DNA of 64,000 bases from an uncultured Acidobacteriota bacterium (lineage in GTDB: Bacteria; Acidobacteriota; Blastocatellia; RBC074), in contig CADECP010000029.1 of NCBI GenBank assembly GCA_902825875.1, positions 1 to 64,000 on the forward strand. Reading direction: 5' to 3'. The position numbers and the translations under genes are program-made. Below the pieces are notes generated by a model. The model made no database searches and had not been told where the DNA came from. It saw nothing but the letters and a program-made list of their open reading frames with translations. Shown one piece after another: positions 1 through 9,658 of the stretch (positions are counted from its first letter, which is position 1; every line of letters starts with the position of its first letter).

Positions 1-871
1 CTTTGCCAGGAATGCCGCTTCCAGGCTCTCCGCCAAAAGCCAGGTCGGAGCAATTGGCGACCGATACTTGCTGTGAACCTTGCGCCGAGCATCCTCCCGG
101 CACGGTCACTGTCACGCCAATCGTTGTAGCTCCGGCAGCTCCAGCAGTCCAGGTGATCGAAGGAGTTCCCTGTCCGGCTGTAATTGAGCCGCCGTTGTTG
201 ATCGTCCATGTATACGTCGCATTCATTCCGGCATCGGGCACAGAAGCGACATTACCGGTCGAAGTAGCACAAGCCGCTGCTGACGCAGTGATCGTGGCCA
301 CAGGCGGAGTACACGGAGCCGTGCAAATCAAACAAACATTATCTATGGCAAATACTTGTGATCCTGGGGCATCAGTAAAGGAAATCGTATGGCTTGATGA
401 CGTTGCGGTAAACGAATATGTGAAAAGCATAAACTCACTTGGCGGGGAACTGATGAATGCCCCTAATTCTTGTGAGTCAAGTCGCACTTTACCTTGTCCT
501 TGATCATAAAAACTCAAGACGCAATTACTACCAGGGGTAATGCCTGTTATGGTTTGGCTTAGCTGTCCTTGTCCCGAACTAAGTCCCGAAATAACAGCCA
601 CATTTGAACCATCAGGCACATTACTACCTGATACAATAAACACCCCAGGAATTACATCCCATCCGGTCAAGCCATTCTCAAAACTATGATTTGCAATCAA
701 GTTTCCTGGGCAGCCTTGTTGCAACATTTCCATGCTGTTATTTGAATTTGGCTCAGCGGCTTGGCTTTCTGCCATTACAGCAAAATTTTGATATGAAAAC
801 ACTGCTGCTATGGCTACTCCCAGCAACAAAAGTGCGCTAATGGCAATATTCTTTTCTGAATTGATTCGCAT
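1..871 (-). CDS. Exported protein with lectin-like and Ig/PKD-like domains (3' end missing)
   Basis: I read this frame directly on the minus strand: it starts at the ATG at 869-871 and stays open to the left edge without a stop, so only the first 290 residues are present. The N-terminus (MRINSEKNIAISALLLLGVA...) is a signal peptide or anchor. Residues about 53-180 (NLIANHSFENGLTGWDV, then a beta-rich stretch ending AIDNVCLIC) resemble a carbohydrate-binding jelly-roll of the CBM4/9 type, which commonly opens with an N-x-SFE-x-G-x-x-x-W motif. Residues about 185-275 (TYTWTINNGGSI, VTVTVPGGC) look like a PKD/Ig-like repeat of the kind found in large surface proteins. The early codons are more AT-rich than those of neighbours. 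Substrate and full length are unknown. Confidence 0.75.
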   Translation of the reverse strand, partial: MRINSEKNIAISALLLLGVAIAAVFSYQNFAVMAESQAAEPNSNNSMEMLQQGCPGNLIANHSFENGLTGWDVIPGVFIVSGSNVPDGSNVAVISGLSSGQGQLSQTITGITPGSNCVLSFYDQGQGKVRLDSQELGAFISSPPSEFMLFTYSFTATSSSHTISFTDAPGSQVFAIDNVCLICTAPCTPPVATITASAAACATSTGNVASVPDAGMNATYTWTINNGGSITAGQGTPSITWTAGAAGATTIGVTVTVPGGCSAQGSQQVSVANCSDLAFGGEPGSGIPGK

Positions 872-1467
872 ACTTTTCTCCCAAAGAAGTCGCTTCAGGT
901 TAGACATTGAATTCTTTGAAGCGAGCAGAGGAGTTACACGCCTATTTGTCAGGCTAGCTGAGAGTTTGCGTTGTGAATGGAGGCATCGGTAAGATGGTTG
1001 CCGAAACCATTCAACAAGACTCGCTCATTCGGCAATCTTCGAGTGGCGCTTGTAACTCCAAGTAAATGGTTTCAATCGCGGGAAGCGTGTTCCAGACGCT
1101 TCCCGCAACTGTTTTCTCGCGCTGGAAACGCAAAAGTCGCGTCTCAACAAAGCGCGTAAGTGCTTTTTCGCCGGTTCCCCAGCGGTTTTGGGTTCAGAAA
1201 TTTCGCAAAAATGAAAGAAACACCGTCGCCAGTGAAATTCCTGTGTCGTGGGATGTATCCGAAAACTTGCTTCGACGAGTGAGGCACCATAAAGCCAGCA
1301 AGCGTTGGAGATACCACAGGATTGAAACGATGTTTGTCAGATGTGAGAACTAACCCGACAAACGCAATTTACCAACCGTCCCCCTGCCCTACAAGTGATT
1401 TTTCCCTCTAAATCACATTTCCCTGCGCTTTTCGCTTAATCCGACAAGCAGCGTCAGCGTATCAGCC
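872..1467. other. Intergenic, no convincing gene
   Basis: About 600 bases between the start of the truncated exported protein and the terminator behind bshC. Short open frames exist on the plus strand (for example 1066-1353) but they lack a ribosome site and have the composition of random translation. The visible structure is a hairpin with 11-base arms at 1078-1088 and 1096-1106 (gcgggaagcgt / acgcttcccgc), which looks like a REP-type palindrome. A single ATTGAAAC-ended stretch at about 1306-1330 looks like one CRISPR repeat but has no second copy. Confidence 0.5.
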
Positions 1468-1512
1468 AAAAAAAACCTCAATCTCGCCAGACATACCCTG
1501 ACAAGATTGAGG
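1468..1512 (-). terminator. Rho-independent terminator of bshC
   Basis: Read on the minus strand, a 9-bp stem (CCTCAATCT at 1504-1512 pairing with AGATTGAGG at 1476-1484) is followed by eight T residues (A-tract 1468-1475 on the plus strand). It lies about 37 bases behind the bshC stop codon. Confidence 0.85.
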
Positions 1513-1548
1513 CGTCGTGATTTAGTGTTTTTAGAGTAGCTGCTTAAA

Positions 1549-3183
1549 TTACAGAAACACTAGCTTGTGATCGTGGTTGCCGATTTCGACTTCTTCGTAA
1601 ATTCGGTCAATCAAATCGTAGCCGTATCGCGCCAAAAAGTACGCGACGTTGAGTTCGCGTTCCTGCAAGCCTTTGTTCGGATACAACACGGCAAAGAGTT
1701 TTTCAATCTGCTGCCCGGTGGTTTCGTCGCGCTTGCTGCGGTTGTGGACGAAACGGGTTCGCAGGTTGTTGAGTTGGTAAAAAATCTTTTCGCGTCCGCC
1801 TTTCAGCGCATCGCTCAACGTAGGTTCAACCGACACCAACGAAGCTCGGAGCTTTTCCAGTTGGTCGTCAAAAAGCTTTTCGGTTTCGTCAAAGATTCGT
1901 GAAGTGTCGTTGTCCAAACTGCCTTCGACGACTTTTTTCAGCACGGCTTCCTGACCTTCAAACAGGTCGCTGAATTCGATGCCGTATTTGGCCATCGTTT
2001 TGGCGTGGCGTTTTTCGATCAAGGTGAAAGTCGCTCGCGGCAAAACGACAGGTTCGACTCTGCCCAGCAGCGAATAGTTCGGGCGAAGCTGCGCGAAGTA
2101 GGCAATTTCCGCCGGGCCGCCTATGTAGGCAACGGTCGGCAGCAAGTAATCCTGCACAATTGGGCGCAAGGTGACGTTGGGGCTGAAACAATTCGGACAG
2201 CGATTGACCGTGTCCAGCAATTCATCGGCGGCAAAGCTCTTGTCACCGTTTTTCAGGTAAAAACGCCCGTCTTCGCGGCGAACCATCGCCGTGCGGCGCC
2301 CGTCGTCCAACATAAACAGCGGCACGGATTCCTGGCTGGTGTAAACCTGCGAATGGTATCCGGCGGCTTCGAGTTTGGCGCTGGCGGTCACCAATCGGTC
2401 GGCGAATTCCGGCACACGCGCCATCGCGTTGGAGTAAATCTCGCCGGAAACATGCTTCAGCCGATCATCCAGCGGGTTGATAAGCACGACGCCGAATTTG
2501 CCGAACAGCTTCATCATCAATTTGCCGAAAGCATCTGCAAATCCGGCTTCGGCTTTGTAGGCATCGCGCAAGTCTTCAGCCAAACGCGGAATGAATTCCG
2601 ATTCCGGCAACATCGCCAACAACTGGTCAATGTTTTCGCTGACGCCTTCGGCCAGTTTGACGTGCCCGACTGGCTTGCCTTCTTTTGGCGAACAGGCTAT
2701 GTAATTTACCGTCGCCAACTGACCTTCGCGGTTGACCAATCGTGTGTGATTCACTTCCTCAAAGTCGTGATCTTCAGCGGCAATCCAAAACATAGGAATG
2801 GCGTTGACGCCTTGCGCGCGCAGATGTTCAGCCAGCTTGATCGCCGTCAGAGCTTTGAACACTGTGTACAAAGGGCCAGTGAACAATCCGGCTTGTTGGC
2901 CTGTGATGACTACGACGGAATCGTTTTGCCGCAAGCGTTCAAGATTGGCGAAAGTCTCTTCGCCTGCGCCTGCCTGCCGGTTTTGGTCGCTTAACACATC
3001 GGCGACTGCGTCTCGATGAAAAGTCTGCGCCGTCACCTGCCTGGCTCGCGGAATCAGCGCGCTGATGTCCAAGCCTTCCGGTTGATAAAACTGGGAAACG
3101 TGGCTGAAGTCGTAAAGAAAATCTTTGTACAGTTTTGATGTTTTGGGAATGTCGCTGAACTTGATCGTTCGGTGTTCGGTCAT
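1549..3183 (-). CDS. bshC: Bacillithiol biosynthesis cysteine-adding enzyme BshC
   Basis: BshC is the enzyme thought to add cysteine to glucosaminyl-malate in the last step of bacillithiol synthesis, making the low-molecular-weight thiol of Firmicutes, Acidobacteria and others. The protein is 544 residues, the usual length. Family signatures are visible: [17 protein letters not shown] near residue 95-111 and [17 protein letters not shown] about 30 residues further on; the C-terminal third is charged and helical. I place the start at the ATG at 3183 because GGGAGAAGG stands immediately upstream; an in-frame extension to 3258 would be low-complexity and lacks such a site. bshA and bshB are not in the window. 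Confidence 0.9.
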   Translation of the reverse strand: MTEHRTIKFSDIPKTSKLYKDFLYDFSHVSQFYQPEGLDISALIPRARQVTAQTFHRDAVADVLSDQNRQAGAGEETFANLERLRQNDSVVVITGQQAGLFTGPLYTVFKALTAIKLAEHLRAQGVNAIPMFWIAAEDHDFEEVNHTRLVNREGQLATVNYIACSPKEGKPVGHVKLAEGVSENIDQLLAMLPESEFIPRLAEDLRDAYKAEAGFADAFGKLMMKLFGKFGVVLINPLDDRLKHVSGEIYSNAMARVPEFADRLVTASAKLEAAGYHSQVYTSQESVPLFMLDDGRRTAMVRREDGRFYLKNGDKSFAADELLDTVNRCPNCFSPNVTLRPIVQDYLLPTVAYIGGPAEIAYFAQLRPNYSLLGRVEPVVLPRATFTLIEKRHAKTMAKYGIEFSDLFEGQEAVLKKVVEGSLDNDTSRIFDETEKLFDDQLEKLRASLVSVEPTLSDALKGGREKIFYQLNNLRTRFVHNRSKRDETTGQQIEKLFAVLYPNKGLQERELNVAYFLARYGYDLIDRIYEEVEIGNHDHKLVFL

Positions 3184-3204
3184 CCTTCTCCCTCTTTCGG
3201 CGAT

Positions 3205-3302
3205 GGGGAGATTGAGAGACAGAGGGAAAGAGGGGTGGAGGGCAAGAGCCACAATCACTCTATTTCCCTCAATCCCTCAATCCCTCCTTCCCTCAATCTC
3301 TG
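3205..3302. repeat. Inverted arms of gattgaggga-type repeats
   Basis: Between bshC and the aldolase gene lie two arms of the same simple sequence in opposite orientation: gagattgagagacagaggga (3207-3226) on one side and several copies of ccctcaat (3266-3300) on the other, around a short unique centre. The arms could pair in the transcript. It is one of many spacers in the window with this layout. Confidence 0.6.
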
Positions 3303-3305
3303 TTT

Positions 3306-4259
3306 TCAGTCGGCAAACTCATTGACGAAGTGGTGGCTCTTTTCTGACCAAAGGCCGTCTTCGTTCTTTTCGAATAATTCGCTTTCGGCAATCGCTTCAG
3401 CGATTTCTTTGCGCTCTTCGTCGGTCGGGTTCGGCAGCGGCGAACGCGACAAAAATCCGTAATAGCCGGTCAAATCCATCGCGGCTTTCAAATGGCCTAC
3501 GCCGTTGGCGGCAGTCGCCCGCGCCAGTTTGGCCAGTCGGCTTTGCAAATCTTTGGCGTCTTCGTAACGGCCTTCCTGCCAGGCTTGGCGAACCGCGCAA
3601 GCTGCGTTCGGAGCCAGACAGCCAACCGCCAGCACTGCGCCGGAACATCCTGTTTCCAGAGCTTCGTGCAAAATCGCTGGCGAACCGACCATCACATTGA
3701 AGTCTGTCGTTTTCAATTCGCGGAACAGGTCTTTCATCGCAGACAAATCGCCGGAGCTTTCTTTCAACCCGATGATGTTCGGATGTCCTGCCAGATGCGC
3801 GATTGTTTCGGGCATCAACGTGACTCCGGCAAATTGCGGAATCATGTAAATCATGACAGGGATCGGCGCGCTGTCGGCGATGCGTTCGTAATGCGAAATG
3901 TGATGTTCGTCAAAAAGCACTTTCTTGTAATAAAACGGCGTGACGACGACGGCTCCGTCGGCTCCGTAATCGTGAGCGCGCCGGGTCATCTCTATGGTTT
4001 GCCGCGTCGAAAGCTCGCCGGTTCCCGCCAGCAACAACTTATCGGGAGCCATCGCGCTACGAACGGTTTCAATCACCGCCAGTTTTTCGTCCACCGTCAA
4101 ATGCGTAAATTCGCCGGTCGAACCTAGCGCCAAAAATCCCAGCAGATCGGTCTGATTCCACTTCTGGACATTGTCCCGAAGTTTGTTGTGATCCACTTCG
4201 CCATCGTAGCCATAAGGTGTCGGCAAGGCCGCAATAATACCGTTCAGATTGAGTGACAT
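3306..4259 (-). CDS. DapA-family aldolase, 4-hydroxy-2-oxoglutarate aldolase-like
   Basis: Class I aldolase of the dihydrodipicolinate synthase/N-acetylneuraminate lyase family, 317 residues, TIM barrel. The GSTGEF motif near residue 47 binds the oxo-acid carboxylate; the Schiff-base lysine is in GLKESSGD near residue 166; the tyrosine of IYMIPQF occupies the place of the catalytic Tyr. The VTPFYYKK segment and the C-terminal half (APNAA...[12 protein letters not shown]....[13 protein letters not shown]) match the eukaryotic HOGA1-like branch better than true DapA, so cleavage of 4-hydroxy-2-oxoglutarate (hydroxyproline catabolism) is the best guess. Substrate assignment within this family is uncertain. 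AAGG lies upstream of the ATG at 4259. Confidence 0.75.
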   Translation of the reverse strand: MSLNLNGIIAALPTPYGYDGEVDHNKLRDNVQKWNQTDLLGFLALGSTGEFTHLTVDEKLAVIETVRSAMAPDKLLLAGTGELSTRQTIEMTRRAHDYGADGAVVVTPFYYKKVLFDEHHISHYERIADSAPIPVMIYMIPQFAGVTLMPETIAHLAGHPNIIGLKESSGDLSAMKDLFRELKTTDFNVMVGSPAILHEALETGCSGAVLAVGCLAPNAACAVRQAWQEGRYEDAKDLQSRLAKLARATAANGVGHLKAAMDLTGYYGFLSRSPLPNPTDEERKEIAEAIAESELFEKNEDGLWSEKSHHFVNEFAD

Positions 4260-4287
4260 AACTTACCTTGAGTTTTACGGTTTGTTT

Positions 4288-4953
4288 TCAATCAGCGCGA
4301 ATAATGTTTCTGAGCAGTCGCGGATGATCTATTACGTGGTCTGGTTTGGCAGCCGACAGCCGATTCCATGAATCCGCGCCCCAAGTCACGGCAACGGTCG
4401 TGACGCCTGCCGCTCTGCCGGCTTGGACATCGGCGACCATATCGCCGACATAAACCGTCGCCGCCGGATCAACGCCGAACCGCTCCATCAAATGCAGCAA
4501 TCCGTCGGGATGCGGTTTGCTGTTCGTGACCGAATCGCCGCCGATGACTTCATCAAAAAAATCCAGCAAACCTGCGTGGCCGACTCGAACGCGGGCGGCT
4601 TCGGCGTTAGCGGCGCTGAACACGCCAAGCTTGACGCCGGAGCTTTTCAATTCGCTGACCAGTTCGCTGATGCCGTCAAACGGTTTGATCTCGTGACCGT
4701 CTTCGTGGCTGAACCGGAAGTAATCGGCAATCATCGGTTCGTGAACTTCGATGGCGGGAAACATTCGCTGAAACATGACGCTTTCGGGCGGGCCGAAATA
4801 CGGCAGCATTTCTTCCAACTGCCACTGGCGACCGGTTCTGTCCAGCATCACGCGGTTGAACAGCCGCAACACCGTCGAAAAGGTATCGGCCAGAGTGCCG
4901 TCCAGGTCGAACACAACGGCGTCGAATCTGAGTTTTGAAGTGATTGGTTGCAT
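4288..4953 (-). CDS. HAD-family phosphatase (phosphoglycolate phosphatase-like)
   Basis: A 221-residue cytoplasmic haloacid dehalogenase hydrolase. Motif I is VVFDLDGTLAD near residue 13-23 with the nucleophile Asp. A helical cap follows, then motif II (GVFSAAN), the lysine of motif III (SKPHPDG) and motif IV (VYVGDMVADVQAGRAAG). This is the layout of Gph/PGP-like subfamily IA phosphatases, which act on phosphoglycolate or other small phosphate esters; the real substrate cannot be read from sequence. It starts 28 bases upstream of the aldolase start on the same strand and is probably co-transcribed with it and bshC. Confidence 0.8.
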   Translation of the reverse strand: MQPITSKLRFDAVVFDLDGTLADTFSTVLRLFNRVMLDRTGRQWQLEEMLPYFGPPESVMFQRMFPAIEVHEPMIADYFRFSHEDGHEIKPFDGISELVSELKSSGVKLGVFSAANAEAARVRVGHAGLLDFFDEVIGGDSVTNSKPHPDGLLHLMERFGVDPAATVYVGDMVADVQAGRAAGVTTVAVTWGADSWNRLSAAKPDHVIDHPRLLRNIIRAD

Positions 4954-5205
4954 TGATGAAGTCGGCGCGCATTATAGCGACGGCTTACATGCCGGGCAAA
5001 TTGAAGCCAAAGCCTGCGTAACCATTCACCGTCGTAAAACGTATTCAGCCTTGCCACGAATTTTCGGCAGGCTTTATAGTCGCGCCGAATTCCGCTTCAC
5101 CACAAAATCAATTTTGAATCAGTACTGGCAGCAGCAATCGCAGATTTGCCGCAGGCAGGTCGCTTACGCTCCCCGTACTGTAATTTCAACAACGAGGTCT
5201 GCCCA
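4954..5205. other. Divergent intergenic region
   Basis: A 252-base spacer between the HAD phosphatase (minus) and the M14 peptidase (plus), expected to hold both promoters. I see no clear -35/-10 pair, only the GAGG ribosome site at 5194-5197 in front of the peptidase. Confidence 0.4.
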
Positions 5206-8064
5206 ATGCAAAAAAACCTGTTTGGTCGCTTGCTGATGGCGCTGCTGCTTTGCGCGCTGACAGCCGTCTCGACTTCTGCTCAAAACCTGACCAGTCCCAA
5301 AACTCATTTCGGATTCAACATCGGCGACGATTATCAGCTCGCCAATTACACGCAATACGAAGCCTACATCAAAAAGCTGGATGCGGAATCCGACCGCATG
5401 AAGCTGGTCGAAATCGGAAAATCCGCCGAAGGCCGGACAATGTATGTCGGCATAATCACTTCGCCGGAAAATCACAAGAAGCTGGATCGGTACAAGGAAA
5501 TTGCCGGAAGGCTGGCAAAGGCTGAAGGTTTGACGAACGAACAGGCGCGCGCCTTGGCCAAAGAAGGCAAAGCCATCGTCTGGATTGATGGCGGATTGCA
5601 CGCGACCGAAGTTTTAGGCCCGGCGCAATTGATCGAAACCATCTGGCAATTCAACAGCCTCAAAGACGAAGAAACGCTGCGCTTTTTGGACAACACCATC
5701 ATCCTGACCTGTCTGGTCAATCCGGACGGCATGGAACTGGTTTCCAAATGGTACATGCGCGAACAAGACCCTCTGAAACGCAGTTACAGTTCGATTCCGC
5801 GCCTTTATCAAAAGTACATCGGCCACGACAACAACCGCGATTTTTACCTGTCGTCGCAACCCGAATCGGAAGCCATCAACCGCATTTTCTATCACGAATG
5901 GTTTCCGCAGATTGTTTACAACCATCACCAAACCGGCCCCGCCGGAACCGTACTTTTCGCGCCGCCATTCCGCGATCCGTTCAATTACACGTTTGACCCG
6001 ATGGTCGTCGCAGGAATTGATCTGGTCGGCGCGGCAATGCACAGCCGCTTCGTCGCCGAAAACAAACCCGGCGCGACGACTCGAACCGGCACTGGTTATT
6101 CGACCTGGTGGAACGGCGGGCTGCGCACGACGGTTTATTTTCACAATATGATCGGTTTGCTAACCGAAACCATCGGCAGCCCTACGCCAATGGAAATTCC
6201 CTTTGTCGTTAGCCGCCAGTTGCCGCAAGGAAATCTGATTGCGCCGATAGCTCCGCAAAAATGGCATTTCCGGCAATCGGTCGAATACTCGATCACGGCC
6301 AATCGCGCTGTGGTGGATGTGGCCTCGAAAAACCGCGAAGACTTCCTGTTCAACATTTACCAGATGGGGCGCAATTCGATTGAGCGAGGCAACCGCGACA
6401 CCTGGACGGTCAATCCTGGGCGCGTTGCCGCAGTGCAGGAAGCCATTGACCGCGAACGTCGCCAAAGTGCCGAAACCAGAGGAGCGGGTGGCGATGGCCA
6501 AGGCGCGGGCGGCGGCAGAGGCGGCGGTGGAGGTCGTGGTGGCGGCGCTTCGATGAAGTTTTACGAAATGCTTCGCAAACCCGAACTGCGCGATCCGCGC
6601 GGGTACATCATTCCGTCCAATCAGCCGGACTTTTTGACGGCGACCAAATTCGTCAACGCGCTGATCAAAACCGGCGTCACGATTCATCAAGCTGGCAGCG
6701 ATTTTCAGGTCAACGGCAAGTCGTATCCGGCGGGTTCTTTCGTAGTCAAAACGGCTCAGGCGTTTCGCCCGCACGTGCTGGATATGTTTGAACCGCAAGA
6801 CCATCCGAACGATTTTCAATATCCCGGCGGGCCGCCGATTCCGCCTTACGACAACGCAGGTTGGACGCTGGCCTACCAAATGGGAGTTCAATTCGACCGC
6901 ATTCTGGATGGTTTTGAAGGCCCGTTTGAAAAGATCAACGGCTTTGCCAAACCTCTGCCGAGCAAAGCGCCTGTGGCCGGAAACATCGCCTGTTATTTGC
7001 TCAGCCACGAAACCAACGATTCGTTCATCGCCACAAACCGGCTGTTGAAAGACGGCGAAGACGTTTACTGGATCAAACAGCCGTTCACTGCCGGCGGCGT
7101 CACTCATCCGGCGGGAACGATTTATATTCCGGCGAAATCCACGACAGCGTCGCGAGTTCAAAAACTGTCGGCGGATTTAGGATTGCGCTTCGCCGCGATG
7201 ACGGTCAAACCGACGGTCACGGAAATGTTCAAACTTCGCCAGCCTCGCATCGCGTTGTGGGATCGTTACGGCGGCTCTATGCCTTCGGGCTGGACGCGCT
7301 GGATTCTGGAACAGTTCGACTTTCCGTTCACGGTTGTTTATCCGCAAACGTTGGACGCTGGAAATCTGGCCGACAAATTCGATGTGATTATTTTCGTCAC
7401 GCAAGCGATTCCCGCTGCTTCGACTCGCGGCGGTGGAGCGGCAGCGGCTGGCGGTGGCGATGAACCTCCGCAATTCGGACGAGCGCCTCAAGCCGCAGAA
7501 TTGCCTGAAGAGTTTCGCGGCTGGCTGGGCAATGTCTCGGCGGCCAGGACGATTCCGCAATTGAAGGCTTTTCTGGAAGCGGGTGGTTCGATTCTGACCA
7601 TCGGCAGTTCGACGAATCTTGGTTATCACCTAGGCTTGCCAATGGCGAGCGCGTTGGTTGAGAAAACGGCTTCGGGTGATGATCGCCCGCTCGGACGCGA
7701 CAAATACTACATTCCCGGCTCGATCTTGCAGGTGGCGGTGGATAACTCGAACCCGCTGGCTTACGGCTTGCCGAATCGCGTGGATGTGTTTTTCGACAAC
7801 AGCCCTGTCTTTCGATTAAAACCGGAAGCTGCGCTGAAAGGCTTGAAGCCTGTGGTGTGGTTCGACAGTGGCTCCCCGCTTCGCAGCGGATGGGCTTGGG
7901 GGCAGCGGTATTTGCAGGACGGAGTCGCCGTAATTGACGCCAGCGTCGGCAAAGGAAAGCTGTTTATGTACGGCCCCGAAATCGCATTCCGCGCGCAACC
8001 TCACGGCACATTCAAACTGCTGTTCAACGGCATTTACCTCGGCAAAGCCGAAACGGTGAAATAA
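5206..8064 (+). CDS. Secreted M14-family zinc carboxypeptidase
   Basis: A 952-residue protein with a signal peptide cleaved near STSA-QN, so extracytoplasmic. The N-terminal domain is an M14 peptidase: zinc ligands HATE (H132, E135), NNRD at 209-212 for substrate carboxylate binding, and a third ligand histidine in YNHHQTG (about 240). The likely general-base glutamate is in LLTETIGSP. The C-terminal half has a GATase-like/beta-rich fold common in acidobacterial homologues. Two low-complexity glycine-rich loops (6481-6551 and 7429-7464) are unlike the rest. The start at 5206 is chosen because GAGG precedes it and the signal peptide begins there; the frame opens 60 bases earlier. Confidence 0.88.
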   Translation: MQKNLFGRLLMALLLCALTAVSTSAQNLTSPKTHFGFNIGDDYQLANYTQYEAYIKKLDAESDRMKLVEIGKSAEGRTMYVGIITSPENHKKLDRYKEIAGRLAKAEGLTNEQARALAKEGKAIVWIDGGLHATEVLGPAQLIETIWQFNSLKDEETLRFLDNTIILTCLVNPDGMELVSKWYMREQDPLKRSYSSIPRLYQKYIGHDNNRDFYLSSQPESEAINRIFYHEWFPQIVYNHHQTGPAGTVLFAPPFRDPFNYTFDPMVVAGIDLVGAAMHSRFVAENKPGATTRTGTGYSTWWNGGLRTTVYFHNMIGLLTETIGSPTPMEIPFVVSRQLPQGNLIAPIAPQKWHFRQSVEYSITANRAVVDVASKNREDFLFNIYQMGRNSIERGNRDTWTVNPGRVAAVQEAIDRERRQSAETRGAGGDGQGAGGGRGGGGGRGGGASMKFYEMLRKPELRDPRGYIIPSNQPDFLTATKFVNALIKTGVTIHQAGSDFQVNGKSYPAGSFVVKTAQAFRPHVLDMFEPQDHPNDFQYPGGPPIPPYDNAGWTLAYQMGVQFDRILDGFEGPFEKINGFAKPLPSKAPVAGNIACYLLSHETNDSFIATNRLLKDGEDVYWIKQPFTAGGVTHPAGTIYIPAKSTTASRVQKLSADLGLRFAAMTVKPTVTEMFKLRQPRIALWDRYGGSMPSGWTRWILEQFDFPFTVVYPQTLDAGNLADKFDVIIFVTQAIPAASTRGGGAAAAGGGDEPPQFGRAPQAAELPEEFRGWLGNVSAARTIPQLKAFLEAGGSILTIGSSTNLGYHLGLPMASALVEKTASGDDRPLGRDKYYIPGSILQVAVDNSNPLAYGLPNRVDVFFDNSPVFRLKPEAALKGLKPVVWFDSGSPLRSGWAWGQRYLQDGVAVIDASVGKGKLFMYGPEIAFRAQPHGTFKLLFNGIYLGKAETVK

Positions 8065-8069
8065 TCGCA

Positions 8070-8176
8070 GGACTTACGCAACATCACGCCGTGTCAGTAG
8101 CCCGACCGTAAGGAAGGGCTAGTTTTAGTGAGAAAAGCCCTTGCTTACGCGCGGGCTACTGACGCTTGCGTAAGCC
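8070..8176. repeat. Nested palindromic element, MITE-like
   Basis: Outer arms ggacttacgca (8070-8080) and tgcgtaagccc (8166-8176) enclose inner arms gtcagtagcccg (8093-8104) and cgggctactgac (8152-8163), with agggct/agccct inside those. No gene lies within. The outer ends have the look of transposon terminal inverted repeats, so this could be a non-autonomous element, but no target duplication is certain. Confidence 0.65.
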
Positions 8177-8239
8177 CTAAATCGAAAAGATCGCCGTGGG
8201 GCGAATTGGTCTGCGCCAACGCGCGGGCTGCCGAGACTT

Positions 8240-9517
8240 ATGAACCAACAAACCACTTCTCGTTCCGCCTGGCTGCTGTTGGTTTTCTTAACGCTGCTGA
8301 ACGTTCTCAACTTCGTTGACCGGCAATTGATCGTCAACGTTGCGCCGCAACTCATTCAAGAACTCAAGCTGGATTACAAACAGGTCGCGCTGCTTTACGG
8401 TTATTACTTCCTGGTGTTTTACACGCTGATGGGAATGGTGATGGCCGTGATCGCAGACCGTTGGAGTCGTCAGCGATTGATGGCTTGCGGATTGGCGCTT
8501 TGGAGTTTGCTGACGGCGGCTTCGGGCGCGGCGACGAACTTGCTGCACCTGGCTTCGGCGCGAGTATTGGTTGGAGTTGGCGAAGCGACGCTGACTCCGG
8601 CGGCGATGGCTACGTTAAGCGATGCTTTTCCGCCAAGAAAACGCGCGCTGGCTGGCGGCATTTATTACGCCGGAGTTCCGCTGGGTTCAGGAATGAGTTT
8701 GATTATCGTCGGCTGGATGGCTCCGGGGTACGGCTGGCGAGCGTGTTTTTACGCGCTGGGCGTGTTGGGCTTGGTGCTGACGCCGTTGGTCTTGCTGCTC
8801 AAAACGCCTGCACGCGGAGCGGCGGAAATGGCTTCGGGCGCGATTTCCGAATCGGTCAAAGCCGAATCCACCAAAGAAATTTACCGAAGCTTGTTCGCCG
8901 CACTTCGTAAAACTCCGGCGTTGTGGTTGACGATCACGGCGGCGGTCTTTTTGAATTTTTCGACGGCGGCGGGCAGCTTCGTGCTGACGTGGCTAACGCG
9001 CGAACGCGGAATGGATTATCGCTCGACGGCAATCACCAACGGATTGATCGTCGCCATCGCCGGATTGCTGGGAACGTCAGCCAGCGGAGCCATCAGCGAT
9101 TGGTTTCATCGCAGATGGGCTGGCGGGCGGTTGTGGTTTCTGGTCGCCAAGATGTTTTTCTTTCTGCCTGCACTGATCGGGTATTACTCGCTGCCGATTG
9201 ATGCGCCGCTCCAATTGTTTTACGTCTGCTGGGCGCTGGCGACATTTAGCTCGCTCAGTTGGTACGGGCCGATTTTCGCTACGGTGCAGGACCTTGCTCC
9301 GCTGAAAATCCGCGCAACCGCAGTGGCGTTTCTGATGCTGGCCATCAACATCATAGGCACTGGGCTTGGGCCGTACCTGGCTGCGGCGATTGGCGACAAA
9401 CACGGACTTGGACTTGGCTTGCCGGTGTGTGCAGCCATCAGTTACGCGGCGTTGATTCCGCTGGTGCTGGCGGCCAGACGTTACAAGATGGATTTGGAAC
9501 AGAACCGCGACTGTTAA
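8240..9517 (+). CDS. MFS transporter, spinster-like
   Basis: A 425-residue major facilitator with 12 predicted membrane helices and a central charged loop near residue 195-215. The N-terminal helix carries LNFVDRQLI, the loop 2-3 motif is ADRWSRQRLM (classic MFS motif A), and helix 4-5 has RVLVGVGEATLTPAA, all typical of the spinster/sugar-phosphate-proton symporter branch. The transported substrate is not predictable. It is in the same direction as the upstream peptidase but separated by the palindromic element. Confidence 0.85.
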   Translation: MNQQTTSRSAWLLLVFLTLLNVLNFVDRQLIVNVAPQLIQELKLDYKQVALLYGYYFLVFYTLMGMVMAVIADRWSRQRLMACGLALWSLLTAASGAATNLLHLASARVLVGVGEATLTPAAMATLSDAFPPRKRALAGGIYYAGVPLGSGMSLIIVGWMAPGYGWRACFYALGVLGLVLTPLVLLLKTPARGAAEMASGAISESVKAESTKEIYRSLFAALRKTPALWLTITAAVFLNFSTAAGSFVLTWLTRERGMDYRSTAITNGLIVAIAGLLGTSASGAISDWFHRRWAGGRLWFLVAKMFFFLPALIGYYSLPIDAPLQLFYVCWALATFSSLSWYGPIFATVQDLAPLKIRATAVAFLMLAINIIGTGLGPYLAAAIGDKHGLGLGLPVCAAISYAALIPLVLAARRYKMDLEQNRDC

Positions 9518-9658
9518 GAAGCGAATTTGGAACTGGCATAAAATGGGGGCAAAAAAACGATCAAACATCCAAAGCATTCTTTTTTTGCCCAGATTATCTG
9601 CCGGAAAAAAACCAATGTGCGGTCAGATTATGAAGCGGAAACGAGGAGCAATTCACTT

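Noticed and set aside
1306-1330. CRISPR-repeat-like stretch ending in attgaaac
   Set aside because: Only one copy; no spacers, leader or cas genes nearby.
1066-1353. Plus-strand open frame of 95 codons
   Set aside because: No ribosome site, random-looking composition and no hydrophobic or domain pattern.
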